Shown piece by piece: positions 24,469-37,111 of a DNA stretch of 64,000 bases. How positions within the stretch are numbered: position 1 is the first letter of the stretch; the number at the start of each line of letters is the position of its first letter. The stretch comes from Liquidambar formosana (taxonomy: Eukaryota; Streptophyta; Magnoliopsida; Saxifragales; Altingiaceae). Location: assembly GCA_039720395.1 (NCBI GenBank), contig CM077828.1, positions 20,192,717 through 20,256,716 on the forward strand, in the 5' to 3' direction. A program made the translations under genes and the position numbers. A model generated the notes under the pieces. That model did no database searches. It had not been told where the DNA came from and saw only the letters and a program-made list of their open reading frames with translations.

Positions 24469-27400
24469 TGTTCACACTAAAATGTTGCGCGGGTGTGCCA
24501 AGGCTTGAAAGCCTAAAGATCGTGTGATTACGACCCCCCAGCACTTCCTTGGCCATTGTATTCAAGGCCGTTGGCCCCAAATGCCTATTTGGTAACTGAT
24601 GTATATGAAATTAAAATGTAAATCAAGCGATGAAAGAGAGATAGGGGTTCTTCTCTCTAAGGTTCTAAACTAAAATCTATATGTAAACAAAATTTGCAGA
24701 GTTATATCAAAGAAATGCAAAGGAAAATGCTTCATTTAAAGGAAAGACTTACAGAACCCTCAAGTATGAAACAGCAAGATGTCCAATGTTTGAAATCCAA
24801 GCACGAATTAACAGGATCGCTAAGAAGCAACTAACAAATTAAAACTGGAAAGCTATGAAGCTAATTTAAACTAAATTTGATTTCCTGAGAAGGATTTGTG
24901 TTGGTTGTGGAACCTTCTTTGGTCTTCACTTGTGCCATTTGTAGATGTTAGGAGTGCTTCAATAGTTGCTGAATTTCTGCTGCACAAGGTTGAATTAGTG
25001 GGTTGCCACATTTCTCTGTTTTTTGCTTGAGTGGTGCCATGTTGAATATAGTAGTGGGTGGTTACCATCAGATGAGGAGTAGTGGATATCTTCATGCTTG
25101 CATCTCTTGCTCCTACGATGACACTTGGCAAGGTAGTGGGTAGTTACATCTTCCATGATCTCTACTTCCTTCTTTTTGCTGGAATGGTTAGTTACCAGTA
25201 AAATCATATAAAACATATGTGATAAATAAAAATCAACACTTCCCCACTTCTTTTTTGACCAAGTCAAACCACACATGCTCTCAACTAATTAACCATAATT
25301 GGTTATATGGCATATCCCCATTGGCTTTTCACTAATAACCAAAAAAATGCTATTTTTAGGTGGAAACAATGCCCCCTTCATCATCTATTTTTGAAAATCT
25401 TGAAAAGATGGATGATGAAACCCCCTAGTGCCATGTAGCCTTGCAATAATTTTTTCAATGGTCAGCAAAACTGTTCTGGCCATTTCATTGGCCTTCGATA
25501 CTCTATTATTATTATTATTTTTTTTTTCCCATTGAATCATCGGCTTTGTAAGTCGACGATCATCTGTCGGCCTTGTAGGCCGAATATCACATATCTGTTT
25601 GATAAAATATTAATGGCCATATAACGGCCTGAAATTCTTACCTCCTTCCCCCTTGAGAGGTCTTCATAAAATATTTTTCAATCCCATCATTGTTAGACTG
25701 TTGAAGCAATTTCACATCCCTAAACTTCTCAAGTCAATTGTGGCAACATTTATATCCATCTTTAGAGGAAATGGATTAGTATCAATGACCATTGTTTTTT
25801 TTCCTTTGCCCGGGAATTTCAACATTCCCCGGTCTATTTGATCTTGAATAATATTACAAAAAACCACACAACTATTGGTTTTGTGTGATTTCACCCCATG
25901 CCATTTGCAAAACTGTTCGGCTTCCTTAGTTGAAACATGATAGCCTGCCAATAATCTTATATACTTTCCAGCCAAGAGATGATCAAATATCTCACTAGCC
26001 TTTGAAATATCAAAAGTATACTTTTTTTTTTTCACATCCATTAGGCTCCTCCTAATAGCTTGAGATGGAGGCACCTCAATGTCCTTTCTACACAACGTTG
26101 GACACACCATTGGCCGTTTGGACAACGACCTCTGCAAGATTGATATCATAATTAGAATCTTGATAGTAAGTACCAAAACAAGAATTCTTCTTCTACTCCT
26201 TCTCTCAACAGCCTCTCATACCTAGAGGTCTGTGTAGATAATTCATAGAGATCAATAAAGCTCATCTCTTCAAAATTTTTGCAGAGCTCGAACTCAAGGC
26301 CATTCTGTGCTAGCTTCACAAATTCATGTTCAAGTAAAGATCCACGGCACCTAGTCTTGGCTTTTTTAAATCTGGCAAGGTACTACTACTCAGTAGTCTC
26401 TCCAAATATCTGTCTGAATCTCGTTAAATCAGCCATTGTTACTTCAGGTTCAGACCTATGGTAGTGTAGATGAAAGTGTGACTCCAGCTTTGCCCAAGTG
26501 CTAATGGACTCAGGCAGTAGAGTAATATACCAAGAGAAAGCATCACCTGTCAAAGAATTAGCAAAGAAGCGTAATTTATAGAAATCATTGCTAGCCAGTT
26601 CCCCACATTAAATAGAGAAATGGCTAACATGTTCTACCGTAGACCGTCTCTCTTCTTCCCCTGAAAATAAAGTAAAGTTTGAGCATCTAAATCCCTTAGG
26701 AAACTCATAAAAATGGTCTATCCAATTAGGATAGGGCTTCCTACATAGCGGTTTATTAGCTCTTCTATGTGAAAAATGATCAATACAATCTTGAATCATG
26801 TGCACAACTTCATAACGGTCTAGTAGATTGTTTTGAGGCATACTATAGTCTTTTGGGCCATTCCTTTAGCTTATATTTTCTGGAACGGTCATACCACCAA
26901 ACATTGTTAACAACGGCCACATTTCCCCAAACATTGTTAACAGTGGCTACATTTCTAGAGGCCTGTGGCTGCTGTTTGGTATATTTTGAGTAGACTACCT
27001 ATTTCTTGAACTCCATACAAAGGACCAGTTTTAACTGATTCTAAGTTTTGAAATGACCTAAACTCAGTTTCAAATAAAGGATTCTCAATTTCGCCTCTAA
27101 CGGTCTGACTCACAGTATTGGTTTAGCCGTTGCTTCAGTTTATATATTCTTGACCATTTCCTCGGCCTAAAACACTAAGGCCGTTTCTAACATCAGTTTC
27201 ATCATTCTCATTTTCTTACCCCCTACCCCCTAGGAGTCATGAGTCATAGGTCGTTCTGATTGACCATTTCTCAAATGTAGGGGAATATACACCATTTTTT
27301 CTTTCAACCGAGGAGGTGTTGGAACTACAACGATCTGAGGTTTCTCAACCATCGCATTTGGTTTACCTTAACTAGAGACTGTTGGACCCTCACTTTGTTT

Positions 27401-28691
27401 TCCTTTGTCAAGAAAAGAAAATTTGTCAACCAAACTTTTAAGGCCATTGGCTAATGAGGCAATAAGAATTTCGTTTTGTTTTTTCATAGTCTGACTAAAA
27501 ATTTCAACTTGTTTTGTAAAATCCTTGTTCAAAGTTTCTTTCAATTGCCTCGCACCTTCAGAAGAACAATCAAAATTCTTTTTACTTGATAGTACAAGTC
27601 TTTGAACGGCCTCAGACATGTCTTGAATCATATTACTCATTTCTTCACTCATAAAGAGTTCCTTAGATGGGTTCTCTTCTTGGGGTTCTCCTGTTAGTTG
27701 TTGGCCATCAGAAGTTCCCACCATTTGGGTGTTCCTCCTAGACATTGACACTCACAGGTCCCACTGGGCGTGCCAAAAAGGTGTTCACACTAAAATGTTG
27801 TGCGGGCTGTGCCAAGGCTCGAAAGCCTAAAGATTGTGTGACTACAACCCCTTAGCACCTCCTAGGCCGTTGTATTCAAGGCCGTTGGCCCCAAATGCCT
27901 ATTTAGTCACTGATGTATGTGAAATTAAAATGTAAATTAGGCGATGAAAGAGAGATAAGGGTTCTTCTCTCTAAGGTTCTAAACTAAAATCTATATGTAA
28001 ACAGAATTTGTAGAGTTAAATCAAAGAAATGCAAAGGAAAATGCTTCATTTAAAAGAAAGACTTACATAAACCTCAAGTATGAAACAATAAAATGTCTAC
28101 TGTTTGAAATCCAAGCATGAATTAACAGGATCACTAAGAAGCAAATAACAAATTAAAACTGGAAAGATATGAAGCTAATTTGAACTAGATTTGATTTCCT
28201 CCTAAGAAGGATTTGTGTTGGTTGTGGAACTCTTCTTTGGTATTCACTTGTGCCATTTATAGATGTTGGGGAGTGCTTCAATAGTTGCTGAATTTTTGCG
28301 GCACATGCTTGAATTAGTGGGTTGCCCCACTTCCTTGTTCTTTGCTTGAGTGGTGCCATGTTGGATGTAGTAGTGGGTAGTTAATTACCATCAGATGAGG
28401 AGTAGTGGATATCTTCATGCTTGCATCTCTTGCTCTTACAATGACATGTGACAAGGTAGTGGGTAGTTACATCTTCCATGATCTCCACTTCCTTTTTTTT
28501 TGCCGAAATGGTTAGTTACCGCTAAAAGCATATAAAACACATGTAATAAATAAAAATCAGTACTTCCCCACTTCTTTTTTGACCAAGTCGAACCACACAT
28601 GCTCTCAACTAATTAACCATAACTAGCCACATGGCATATTCCCATTGACTTTTCACTAATAACAAAAAAATGCTATTTTTAGGTGGAAACA
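24469..28691 (-). mobile_element. gag-only Ty3/gypsy LTR retrotransposon
   Basis: Two direct LTRs, 24469-25368 and 27782-28691, about 900 bp each. Each begins TGTTTCCACC and ends GTGTGAACA on the minus strand. The 5-bp TSD CCGTG is perfect (24464-24468 and 28692-28696). On the minus strand the 5' LTR is the one at 27782-28691. It is followed by 'tttttggcacgcccagtggg' (primer-site region) and then gag. A purine-rich tract (GATGAAGGGGG) precedes the 3' LTR. Only gag remnants lie between, with no protease, reverse transcriptase or integrase, so this is a non-autonomous derivative. Many LTR differences are visible, so it is not recent. Confidence 0.85.
25712..27751 (-). pseudogene. retrotransposon gag remnant
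   Basis: Three open pieces in order on the minus strand. Piece 27368-27751 is a coiled-coil-rich N-terminal region. Piece 26608-26841 holds the gag signature 'YPNWIDHFYEFPKGF' and 'NFTLFSGEEE'. Piece 25712-26176 holds 'TFDISKASEIFDHLL' and 'FCKWHGVKSH', as in the downstream gag region of plant Ty3/gypsy (Tat-like) elements. Stops and frame changes separate the pieces, so no full gag can be translated. The lineage is my reading of the motifs. Confidence 0.7.
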
Positions 28692-28696
28692 CCGTG

Positions 28697-29700
28697 CTAA
28701 AAAATTCAATGATTCTATTGTTGGGCCACAAACACAATTATCTAATATATGAATTAATAAATAAAATATTATCTCAAAAACAAAAACTAAGTCTACTGAT
28801 GAATTAAACCAACACTAGTAATTTAGGAATGCACTAGTACCAAATTTTCAGCCAAGCAACCAACACCAAACTCAAGAATGTCTATGGAGTAATTTATCAA
28901 ATACTTAGAGAGTAGGAATAAAATCACACAACAAAGAACACCAAAAAATTACATGGTTCGGTGAGAAAAACTCAACCTACATCCACGGGACAAGCTCCGA
29001 TCAATCCACTATATTAAATAATGAACACAATGATTTTCTACTCAAGTTTATACCCAATACTTGAGTTAACACAATTAATAATAGAGAAAATACAATGTTA
29101 CCTCTTGAGGCTTTTCAAACCCTAACCTTCAACCACTTGAATCACCCAAACAACTTGTTGGAATAGAACCAAATCAAGTGAGACAACAAGCTCCACTTGA
29201 TATTGCAAACGATGAAGAAGGTAGAGAGCTCCAAAGGCCAACCCGTGATTTCCCCCCTTTCACTGCTGCTGCGCTCTCTGTGTAAATCTCTCTATGCTTC
29301 CTCGGGTAGCAAGAAGAAAATATATAAGAAAGCTTAGGGCAGCTTTCTGCCTTGGGTAATAAGAGAACTTGATTTTCCAAAATTCCATTTCTCGAGTTAA
29401 AATTACACAGTTAAGATATAATAATACTCTTTGGCTAATGAGCCGATTTTCAATGGTGGGCAATTAGAGGACACGTCGCTTCTATTCAATTTTTTGTCAT
29501 TGAAAATTAGAACCAGATGAAAAGAGGCATTGTTAGAATAAAAATACAGTGGTTTCATGCACATAACGATTTGCAGCTGAAATAAATGGTTTAGAGTTGG
29601 TAAGAACTCCGTAAGCAGATTTTCAGAATCATGAAAAGGCCACCTGACAAGCACAAGAATTTTAGAGTTCGAAAGTTCCATGTAACTGGACTTGCTTATA
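28697..29700 (-). mobile_element. possible LTR relic
   Basis: Minus-strand phrases such as 'ctcaccgaaccatgtaa' and 'gtggatgtaggttgag' are common near the 3' part of plant LTR retrotransposon LTRs. No matching second LTR, TSD or coding domain was found, so only the region is marked and its limits are approximate. Confidence 0.3.
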
Positions 29701-30570
29701 TAGATTTTATAAAATAAATGCTACCTCGATCCTTAACCCGATTTAACATGAGAGCTCCCAATTAAGTTCTCAGGAAGGTTAAAATGCTCCTCAAAAGTTG
29801 CTTTATTCCTCCAACCGTCGAGATTCACTAGTAGGTTTGTCCCCACATAAAATAATAGAATATATAAAGAAAATGATTTAATATACAATTACTGGACTCC
29901 ATCGCCACCAACGAGCTTAAGTCTTTTGAGTGGGTATGAGTTCTAGAAAAGAGCCTGTAGGACGCCTAAACACCATAGATTTTATATAGTTTGACTAAAA
30001 TGACCTCTGCCAATGAGTGATTTAGTTACTCCCGAAATATTTTGAAAACCATGCGAAAAAAACTAATTCTTCTTGCATGTCTAATATCTATAAAGTGAAT
30101 CTCTTCAACTTCATTGTTAGGTCACCAATTTCAATTACAAAATAATTAATCCATTTACCAACTAGATGATCTTACCTTTCTGTTTTTGTAAGGTCTTATA
30201 CATTACCGTTTGGGCTTCTTTGGAATATGCTCATGTTAAAGAGGCTATATATAAATTACTCAGTCTTTGGTTTCAAATCCTATAAAATCTCATTTGGTTC
30301 TTGAAAGAACGAGAGAAAATAAAATAAAATAAAATACTCTAAGAAGGCTTGCTTTCTCAAAAATTTTTTTTTATTTTACAAATTTTTTTTTTATATTAAA
30401 AATCTTTATTGATTATTGATCAGCATACATGTTTCATAGATGGAGACATGGAGTCACGAGATAATGGGAAACACTTATACAACTACAATACAAAAAAAAA
30501 AAAAAAAAAAAAAAAAAGTAATAATAATAATAAAACAAGAATATATCATATCATATTCTTAATTATCACA
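29701..30570. other. intergenic and 3' flank of WAKL-B
   Basis: No gene. From about 30090 it matches 9890-10150 and 13591-13830, the downstream flank of WAKL-A, without the LTR. An A run of about 30 lies at 30489-30518. Confidence 0.5.
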
Positions 30571-33500
30571 TTACTCAGACAATAGTGGATGTAAATCTGA
30601 TGGGCTGGCTTCGGTGAAGCCTAAAGATGAACTTGTTGAAGTGAAAGCACCATTCAACGGCCCCGTTAATTCGATAATGTATTCACCCTTCTGGAAATTT
30701 TGTTGAGCAATCAAAGGCAAATGAGATTTGGCAATGCTTTCACCCTGTTCGACATTTTGTTGAGCAATCAAAGGTATATGAGACATCCTAATTCCTTCTA
30801 ACTCCATTGTTACTTCTTTCATTGTAGGCCTTTTCTTTCCACTCAAGTTTAAGCATCGTTTTGCAAGGTTAGCAACTGCTATGATCTCCTCTTTTTTACC
30901 CTCCTTCATAACTCGAGCATCAATAATATCAAATAGATGGTTTTCCTCTAATGACAAAATAAAATGTGTTGCCAGGCTTCTCTCTTCTTGCGATCTTATT
31001 GATGAAATTGGCTTCTGTCCTGTTAGAAGCTCAGCAAGAACAACTCCAAAGCTGTAAACATCGCTTTTTTCTGTGAATTGACTTGATTGAAAATACTCAG
31101 GATCTAAGTAGCCAAAGGTGCCATGGACAAGGGTAGTCAAGTGAGTTTGTTCGATAGCAATGGATCTTGATGTCCCAAAATCTGACACTTTTGCACTATA
31201 TTTATCGTCCAAAAGTATATTTGCGGACTTAATGTCTCTATGATATATTGGCATGGAAGATGCCGAGTGCAGATAAGCAACCGCTCCTGTAACCTCTATA
31301 GCGATTTGTAAGCGCCTTTCCCATGAAAGTGGAAACTCCTCGTTTTGATCATGGATAAGCTCGAAAAGAGTCCCATTGGAGATGAACTCGTAAACTAATA
31401 GAGGAACTTCTGTCTCCAAGCAACACCCTAATAGCTTAACTACATTCCTGTGGTTAATTTGTGAAAGAATCACAACCTCATTAATGAATTGCTCTAACTG
31501 GTTTTCATCAACTAGCTTTGACTTCTTAATCGCAACGATCCTTCCATCAGTTAACATTCCTTTGTAAACTGTTCCTTGACCTCCTTGACCGAGAATTCGA
31601 TTCTTGCTAAAATTGTCAGTTGCTTTCTGCAGCTCTTCGGAAGTGAAAACTTTGTCAACAACACCTTCACTAGATGTCATTTGTTGTTGTAACAACAAGC
31701 CACCATTTCTTTTGAAGAACTTGTGTCTGAGTCTGATGTTCCTTATTTTTATTATTAGTTTATACAACAAGAAACCACCTACGAGTAGAAACATCAATCC
31801 TCCGCTTGTGCTAACTCCTGTACAACTCAAGCATAATGAAACAATCACATCATTGTCTAAAATGCATGAATACAATTGAAAAATTAGATCATGACAAAAG
31901 GTATGAAAATGATTGTCTTTCTTGTTATTACTCCTTCCGTTCCTAAATTATTGCCTTCATTTCTTTTTTGGAATGTTTCAAAATTATTGTCACATTCCAA
32001 AAGTTAATGATTCTTTTTATTTCATTCCTAAATTACCCTTAAAAAGGTATTTTCTCTTTTCCTCATGTTTTGTATACTTGAGGGCAAAATTGGAAGGTCA
32101 AAACATATGTATTAATGTGAAAGCATTTAATAAGATTTTCTTAAAAAAACATGTTTTTTCAAAAGGGATGCTCAACTACGAACAGAGGGAGTATATTATT
32201 TTTACTTACTCAATGTCCAATACTTGGTGTTGATAGACTTTTGCAAATCCCGTCTTTTTGGCTTGAACAAGTTAATAGGGATATGATATTAAAATTGTAA
32301 ATGTAAATACATAATTGTATAAAAAGTAAATTTTTTATATTTGAATTTTTTACTAATTTAAACTAAACAATTAAACTAATTTTGTGCGTGTATTTTTTGT
32401 TTTTGGTTATTTTTGTGGTGGTGGTGGTGGTGGTGGGGTGGGGTGCGTTTGGTTTAAGCACTAGACTGAAAAATTAGTAAAGACCAGTCTGAGTGATTTT
32501 GTAATTACATAATGATTTCAAATGAAGTCTTTGAATTGCTAAAACCTCCGAACATGCATTTATGTTTAAAAGTTAAAACGCAACCAACTAGCTAGGTTTT
32601 CTATAGTGTGTGAAAAAGGATGTACACTCTCCGAAATGTTTGCCCATTTTCAAAATTCAAAGCAATTAAATATTTCCTTTTGCAAAAGACTTTTTATAAT
32701 ATTTAAAATTACAATAATTATACGAAATACCACATCAACATTTTCTCACAAGTGGGTAGAATAGAAAAATTAATTAAATTGAAGACATGACAACATTTTA
32801 AATGCATGCAATATTGTCTAAATATTTGTGCTTGATCAAAATGGGGCAAACAAATTGGGACGAAAAGAGTAAATTTTTCTTGATACAATGCGGAAACTGA
32901 TTGCCTGGGGTTACCTTTTAATGTTGCCTGCCCTGTTCAAAGCCAGATCATGCAATAATTGTAAGGGAGACGAGCTCACAACCATGAGCTCACACCTAGC
33001 AAACATGGAGCTAGCTAGGTGGCACCCGTAGTGATGATCTGTTTTGTAAAGAGCCACATGGTTTTTGGGTGGGGATCATGCATGATGCAATTTTCCTGTC
33101 GATGATAACTTGCACACAAATAAACACTTGAAACATGGTACATGGGGGTGTTACCTATAATCACAGCCTTTGACCATTTTTTTTCCTTGTAGCAGTAATA
33201 TTGAGCATATCTACCATTGCCTGTGTAAGTACTGTAATTCGCCATACAACTTCCGATACAGCCGGCACATGCTGGAACAACTGCGATGCAAAAATAGATT
33301 TTTAGAAATAAAAAAAATAATAAAAAAATAATAATAAAGTCATTTATTGGCGCTTTTTCAAAAAATGAGTACTCGATCTTAACGCATAAATCTTAATGGA
33401 GCAAGACATTATTTGGAAGGTGAGAAACCCTCCCAAGTTGTACCTTCACATCCATTGGAAATATAAGGGTTCCCTTCATAATACTCGGGATATGCACAGG

Positions 33501-35594
33501 AATAAGTTAACCTTTCACGGTTTCACCGATAATGGAGCGATAGAAACAGTTTTGATAGCTTTGATGTATATAAGTACTGTTTGTTATCGTCCAATCCAGA
33601 AGCACCGGAGTAGACGAAAATTTTGAAAATTTTCGAGGGTTATTGGCAGATTATTTCAAACCCCTTGACAGGTAGGGAATAGTAACATTACCGCATGTCA
33701 AGTTTCCAATTTACAAGCCTAAGCTTATAAATGGAGGGCCAAACAAGTATATGAAAACATGTTTAACTCGATATTTAGTTGATGTGAAATATGAGACTTT
33801 CTACCACTCCCTCACGATATGCTCTGATATTATGTTAAGTTTTTAACTTACAAGCCTAAACTTATAAGTGGAAGCTCCAAACAAGTATATAATTATATGT
33901 TTAACTTGATATTTAATCAATGTGGGATGTAGGATTTCCCAACAAGTTTTGTTTATGATTTTGTTCTTGATGTCGCATAATGTTCTATGTTCCCAGCGGA
34001 GTTTTTGATTTTGTATTTGGGCTAGGACCCTAGGGAAATCGGGCTGGTTTGTTGTTTGGAGTCTAAATGTGTGGAGAATTGGACAAGTGGGCCTGATCTT
34101 GTGGGTGGGTGGAGATAGAAACATATGGTTCAGTTGATGGGCAACTTGGAAAGAATGGGTCGGGTCATATTAAATTAGTTTTGAGAAAGGGTCATACCCA
34201 TATACATGTATAAGATTGGTCTGCTCACTCAGGCGTTTTTGTCATAAGATTGGAGATTAGGAAGAGTTACATGATTTCTTAAAGGCAAATTAACGACCCT
34301 AGACGAGGCAAAGTGAAGGGAAGACAAGAGGCGAAAAGAAAAAATTGCTAAAAGAATCGGTGGGGTGTAGAGAAAAGTGAGTTTTTTTTATAGAGTTGAA
34401 AGTTCAATTCGTTGGGGATCATAGACTCAAGTTGTTGGGGGCTATGGTTTGGAAGAATTAGGTGGTGAATCAGTTTCTAGTAGTGGTATTTTCAGTGGGA
34501 TCAAGGATGGTTTAGGAGAGATTCAAGATTTGGCTGTTGGGGTGTCTATTGAGCTTTGTTGTGTAATTTTTGTTTCTGATGTGGGAGACTGGAACTTGTT
34601 CTTATTTTTAAGCGGTTTTCATAGGAGATCAATCAGTTTTGGGTGTTGTGATTGTTTCATGTATCTCATATTTTACTCCTCTAATAAAATTTTACCTTTT
34701 GCTGATCAAAATAAATAAATAAAATAAAATTTGTTTTGCCAATCAAACAAACGAAGGAAAAAAAGAAAAGATAAAGTTACCTTCACATCCATTGGAAATA
34801 TAAGGGTTGCCTTCATAAGAGAAATAACATCGACAGGCATAATGTGTGATCCCATTGGCAAATAATAGACCGTAACTTGTGATCGAATATGTTTTTTGAT
34901 TACAGCCTTGATTTGGATAACGGCCTCCTGCAGTGAGGTTGTCTAGACTTGTAATCATCCAATCCAAAAGCACTGGAGTAGATGAATTTGAAAAGTTGCC
35001 TGGAATTGAAGACTGGACTGAGTAGGACAAAAAGGCAGACATACACTCCCCTGTTGTAGTGTCTGTGGTAGTAATGCTGTAGATAGCAACATCTGAAGGA
35101 ATTGAGGTTGCGCAACAGTTGATACCATAGCAACCTTTTGTAGTAGTATTCTTATTGCAAGTCGACGTGCAACCTCCCAAAATTGCCCCACTCTGGTTGG
35201 TGAGGAGGGCATTACCACAACCCATCACTATGAATGAATTCGAAGGGGAGAAGCGAAAAGGGCTTTCGCTTAGATTAGCGCTCGTCCATGTACTACCTCT
35301 ACAGGTGGGGGCTATGGGAACGTTCACCGTCACGGATTGGTCGTCCAGTGATATGCTTAGCACCTCCAGATTGAATCGGCTTAAAAATGGTTTTGGGGGT
35401 TTGACAGATTCATTGCAGGTTATTTCGAACCACTTTTCATGGTAACAATCCCCCTTCCCATAACCGAAAGGGTAGGGAATAGTGACATTACCGCATACAT
35501 CTTGACAACCAGGCTTTGCCATAGAAGGAGAAGCTGCTAATGGTTCCATTAGCCATAGCAAGAAGATGAACTGAAGAATCAACTCCACAATCAT
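30571..35594 (-). CDS. WAKL-B, wall-associated-kinase-like receptor kinase (intact)
   Basis: Three exons, 34781-35594, 33155-33280 and 30571-31817, all with GT/AG borders and phase 1 joins, sum to 2187 nt (728 aa plus stop). Residues 1-22 are a signal peptide ([15 protein letters not shown]). About 29-270 is a Cys-rich GUB_WAK pectin-binding-type ectodomain, starting '[15 protein letters not shown]' and ending '[13 protein letters not shown]'. Exon 2 (42 codons) is a four-Cys module in the place of the usual EGF repeats. A transmembrane helix lies near 320-336. The kinase spans about 383-655, with 'GQGGQG', the Lys of 'VAIKKS', 'YHRDIKS' (RD type), 'SDFGTS' and 'YLDPEYF'. WAKs sit in the plasma membrane and couple wall pectin to the cytoplasm; this role is inferred from the family. 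A TATA box lies 57 bp upstream of the ATG. No lesion was seen. Confidence 0.88.
33444..33700 (-). pseudogene. relic WAKL exon 1 inside intron 1 of WAKL-B
   Basis: Counterpart of 16710-16965. The minus strand encodes '[13 protein letters not shown]' with a donor-like GTACAA at its end, preceded by a collapsed middle and a 'CGNVTIPY' start. The functional exon 1 lies further upstream (34781-35594). The gene therefore has two exon 1 copies in tandem, one decayed and skipped. Confidence 0.75.
34430..34740 (+). mobile_element. probable LINE 3' tail in intron 1 of WAKL-B
   Basis: Same sequence as 17720-18185 with an internal deletion. It ends 'cctctaataaaattt' and an ATAAA-rich tail directly before the exon 1 donor region. 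The RNase H-like reading is weak. Confidence 0.4.
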
Positions 35595-35650
35595 TTCTTC
35601 TTTTTAGTTATTTGCAACTAATGCCCACTCACGTAACACATGAGATCCTC

Positions 35651-35656
35651 TTTATA
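35651..35656 (-). promoter_or_regulatory. TATA box of WAKL-B
   Basis: Minus-strand CTATAAAGAGG, 57 bp upstream of the start codon at 35594. An ACGTGAG motif lies between the TATA box and the ATG. Conserved in WAKL-A. Confidence 0.55.
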
Positions 35657-35889
35657 GCCAACTAGATTTGACTTCTTCAGCGGAAACCAGAGCGATGCAT
35701 CCCACCCAAGGACCGGCACAATCTTTATAAGTCAAGATGCTAATAAGTTAAATTAACCTCGAGATAAGGAGACTTTTGGACTTGCCAACAAGCATTAATT
35801 TTCTTCAAGTAGTAAAATAGGCCGTATCTTGTGCGGTTTAATGAAGTGGTCAAAGATTATAATTGAGGGTGAATAGCATGTGATTTAGA

Positions 35890-36272
35890 ACTCTCAGGGT
35901 GCCAACTTAGTTGGGATGCTGGATTATTTTATGATGCTTGAAGCTCCTTAATTTTATTCAAAAAAAGGGTGATGCAGGCCAAGTGATCCAAATGCTTCAA
36001 GGTCGAACGCGGGCTTATGTTGAGGTGGAAGTTTTGGTCAGAGATATCAAAATATTAGATGCTAAGATCCCTCTTGCTTCTTTGCGTACGTGCATCGACG
36101 CATCGTTCATGCTCGCAATCTGTCTTCTGAGGAAGTTTGGGGGGACAGAAGAGTGTCCTGATTGGCTTCAACGAGAAGCACTTCTTGATGTAGGCTTTAG
36201 GCCATGATTTTGTTACTCCAATAAAATGTTTTTATATTGGATAAATAAACAATAATAATAAAAAAAAGCATT
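35890..36272 (+). mobile_element. LINE 3' end fragment with RNase H-like C-terminus
   Basis: The plus-strand frame 35938-36207 contains 'VLVRDIKILDAKIPLASLR' and 'CPDWLQREALLD', in the order expected for the end of a plant LINE RVT_3 (RNase H-like) domain. It is followed by 'ccaataaaatgttttta' and an AATAA-rich tail. The 5' remainder of the LINE is missing. Confidence 0.55.
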
Positions 36273-36840
36273 AATTTTCTTCTATCGTTGGACAAAATAC
36301 CAAAAAAAAAAAAAAAAAAAGCATCAATTTAGCACGCTATTGCGGATTTCTTAATTGGGTTTTCTACAGTAGGGAATATAAATCTTCTTTGGTTGAACTT
36401 ACAAGAGAGGCTCTATAATTTCATGAAAAGGATGCAAGCAGTTTTAAATTTTGTAGATAGTGATATATAGGGAGTACAAAATTTCATATTTTACCCCAAA
36501 ATAAATATATAAAAAAAATAGTGCCTTGGTCAAGCTAGCTTTAGAATACTATACTTAGCAGATTAAAACTGAACAACTAAACTTATATTTGTATCATTTT
36601 CTAGCAAAATACAATACGCACCAACATTTTCTTCCAACTCAATCCTCCACTCCAAGTCATGAGGCACTGACACGGGTGATTAAACACCCAAAAAAAAAAA
36701 AAAAATTTTGCAGGGGGTTGACCGGCCTGTGCAAAAAATTTCATATTTTACCCCAACACGTACGTAGGTTCATATTACTCGATCCACTCAATTATTTTTT
36801 AACCCGTAAGAGCAGTGGCCTGACATAATGACATTTCTTA

Positions 36841-37050
36841 TGCCATGTTTGTTTGGTTGGAATAGAATGAATTCCAAACAACATTTTTTGATGAGATAAT
36901 TAAATGGGAATGAAATCAAACAATAGTAGTGAATTATAATGATATTCATTCTGCAATGTTTATTTCAATCTTATTTCATTGTAGATTATTTTGAGCAAGA
37001 AATTATATTTCATTCCAACCCATTCCAATCCAACCAAAAAAACATGGCCT
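36841..37050. mobile_element. foldback MITE, copy 2
   Basis: Inverted termini 'gccatgtttgtttggttgga' and its complement at 37028-37048. Same family as 20979-21198. CTTA flanks both ends (36837-36840 and 37049-37052), a possible short TSD. Confidence 0.6.
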
Positions 37051-37111
37051 TAATCTCTTATAGCTCAATTCATTGCCCACACCCCCTTCTCCAAAAAAAT
37101 AAATAAATAAA

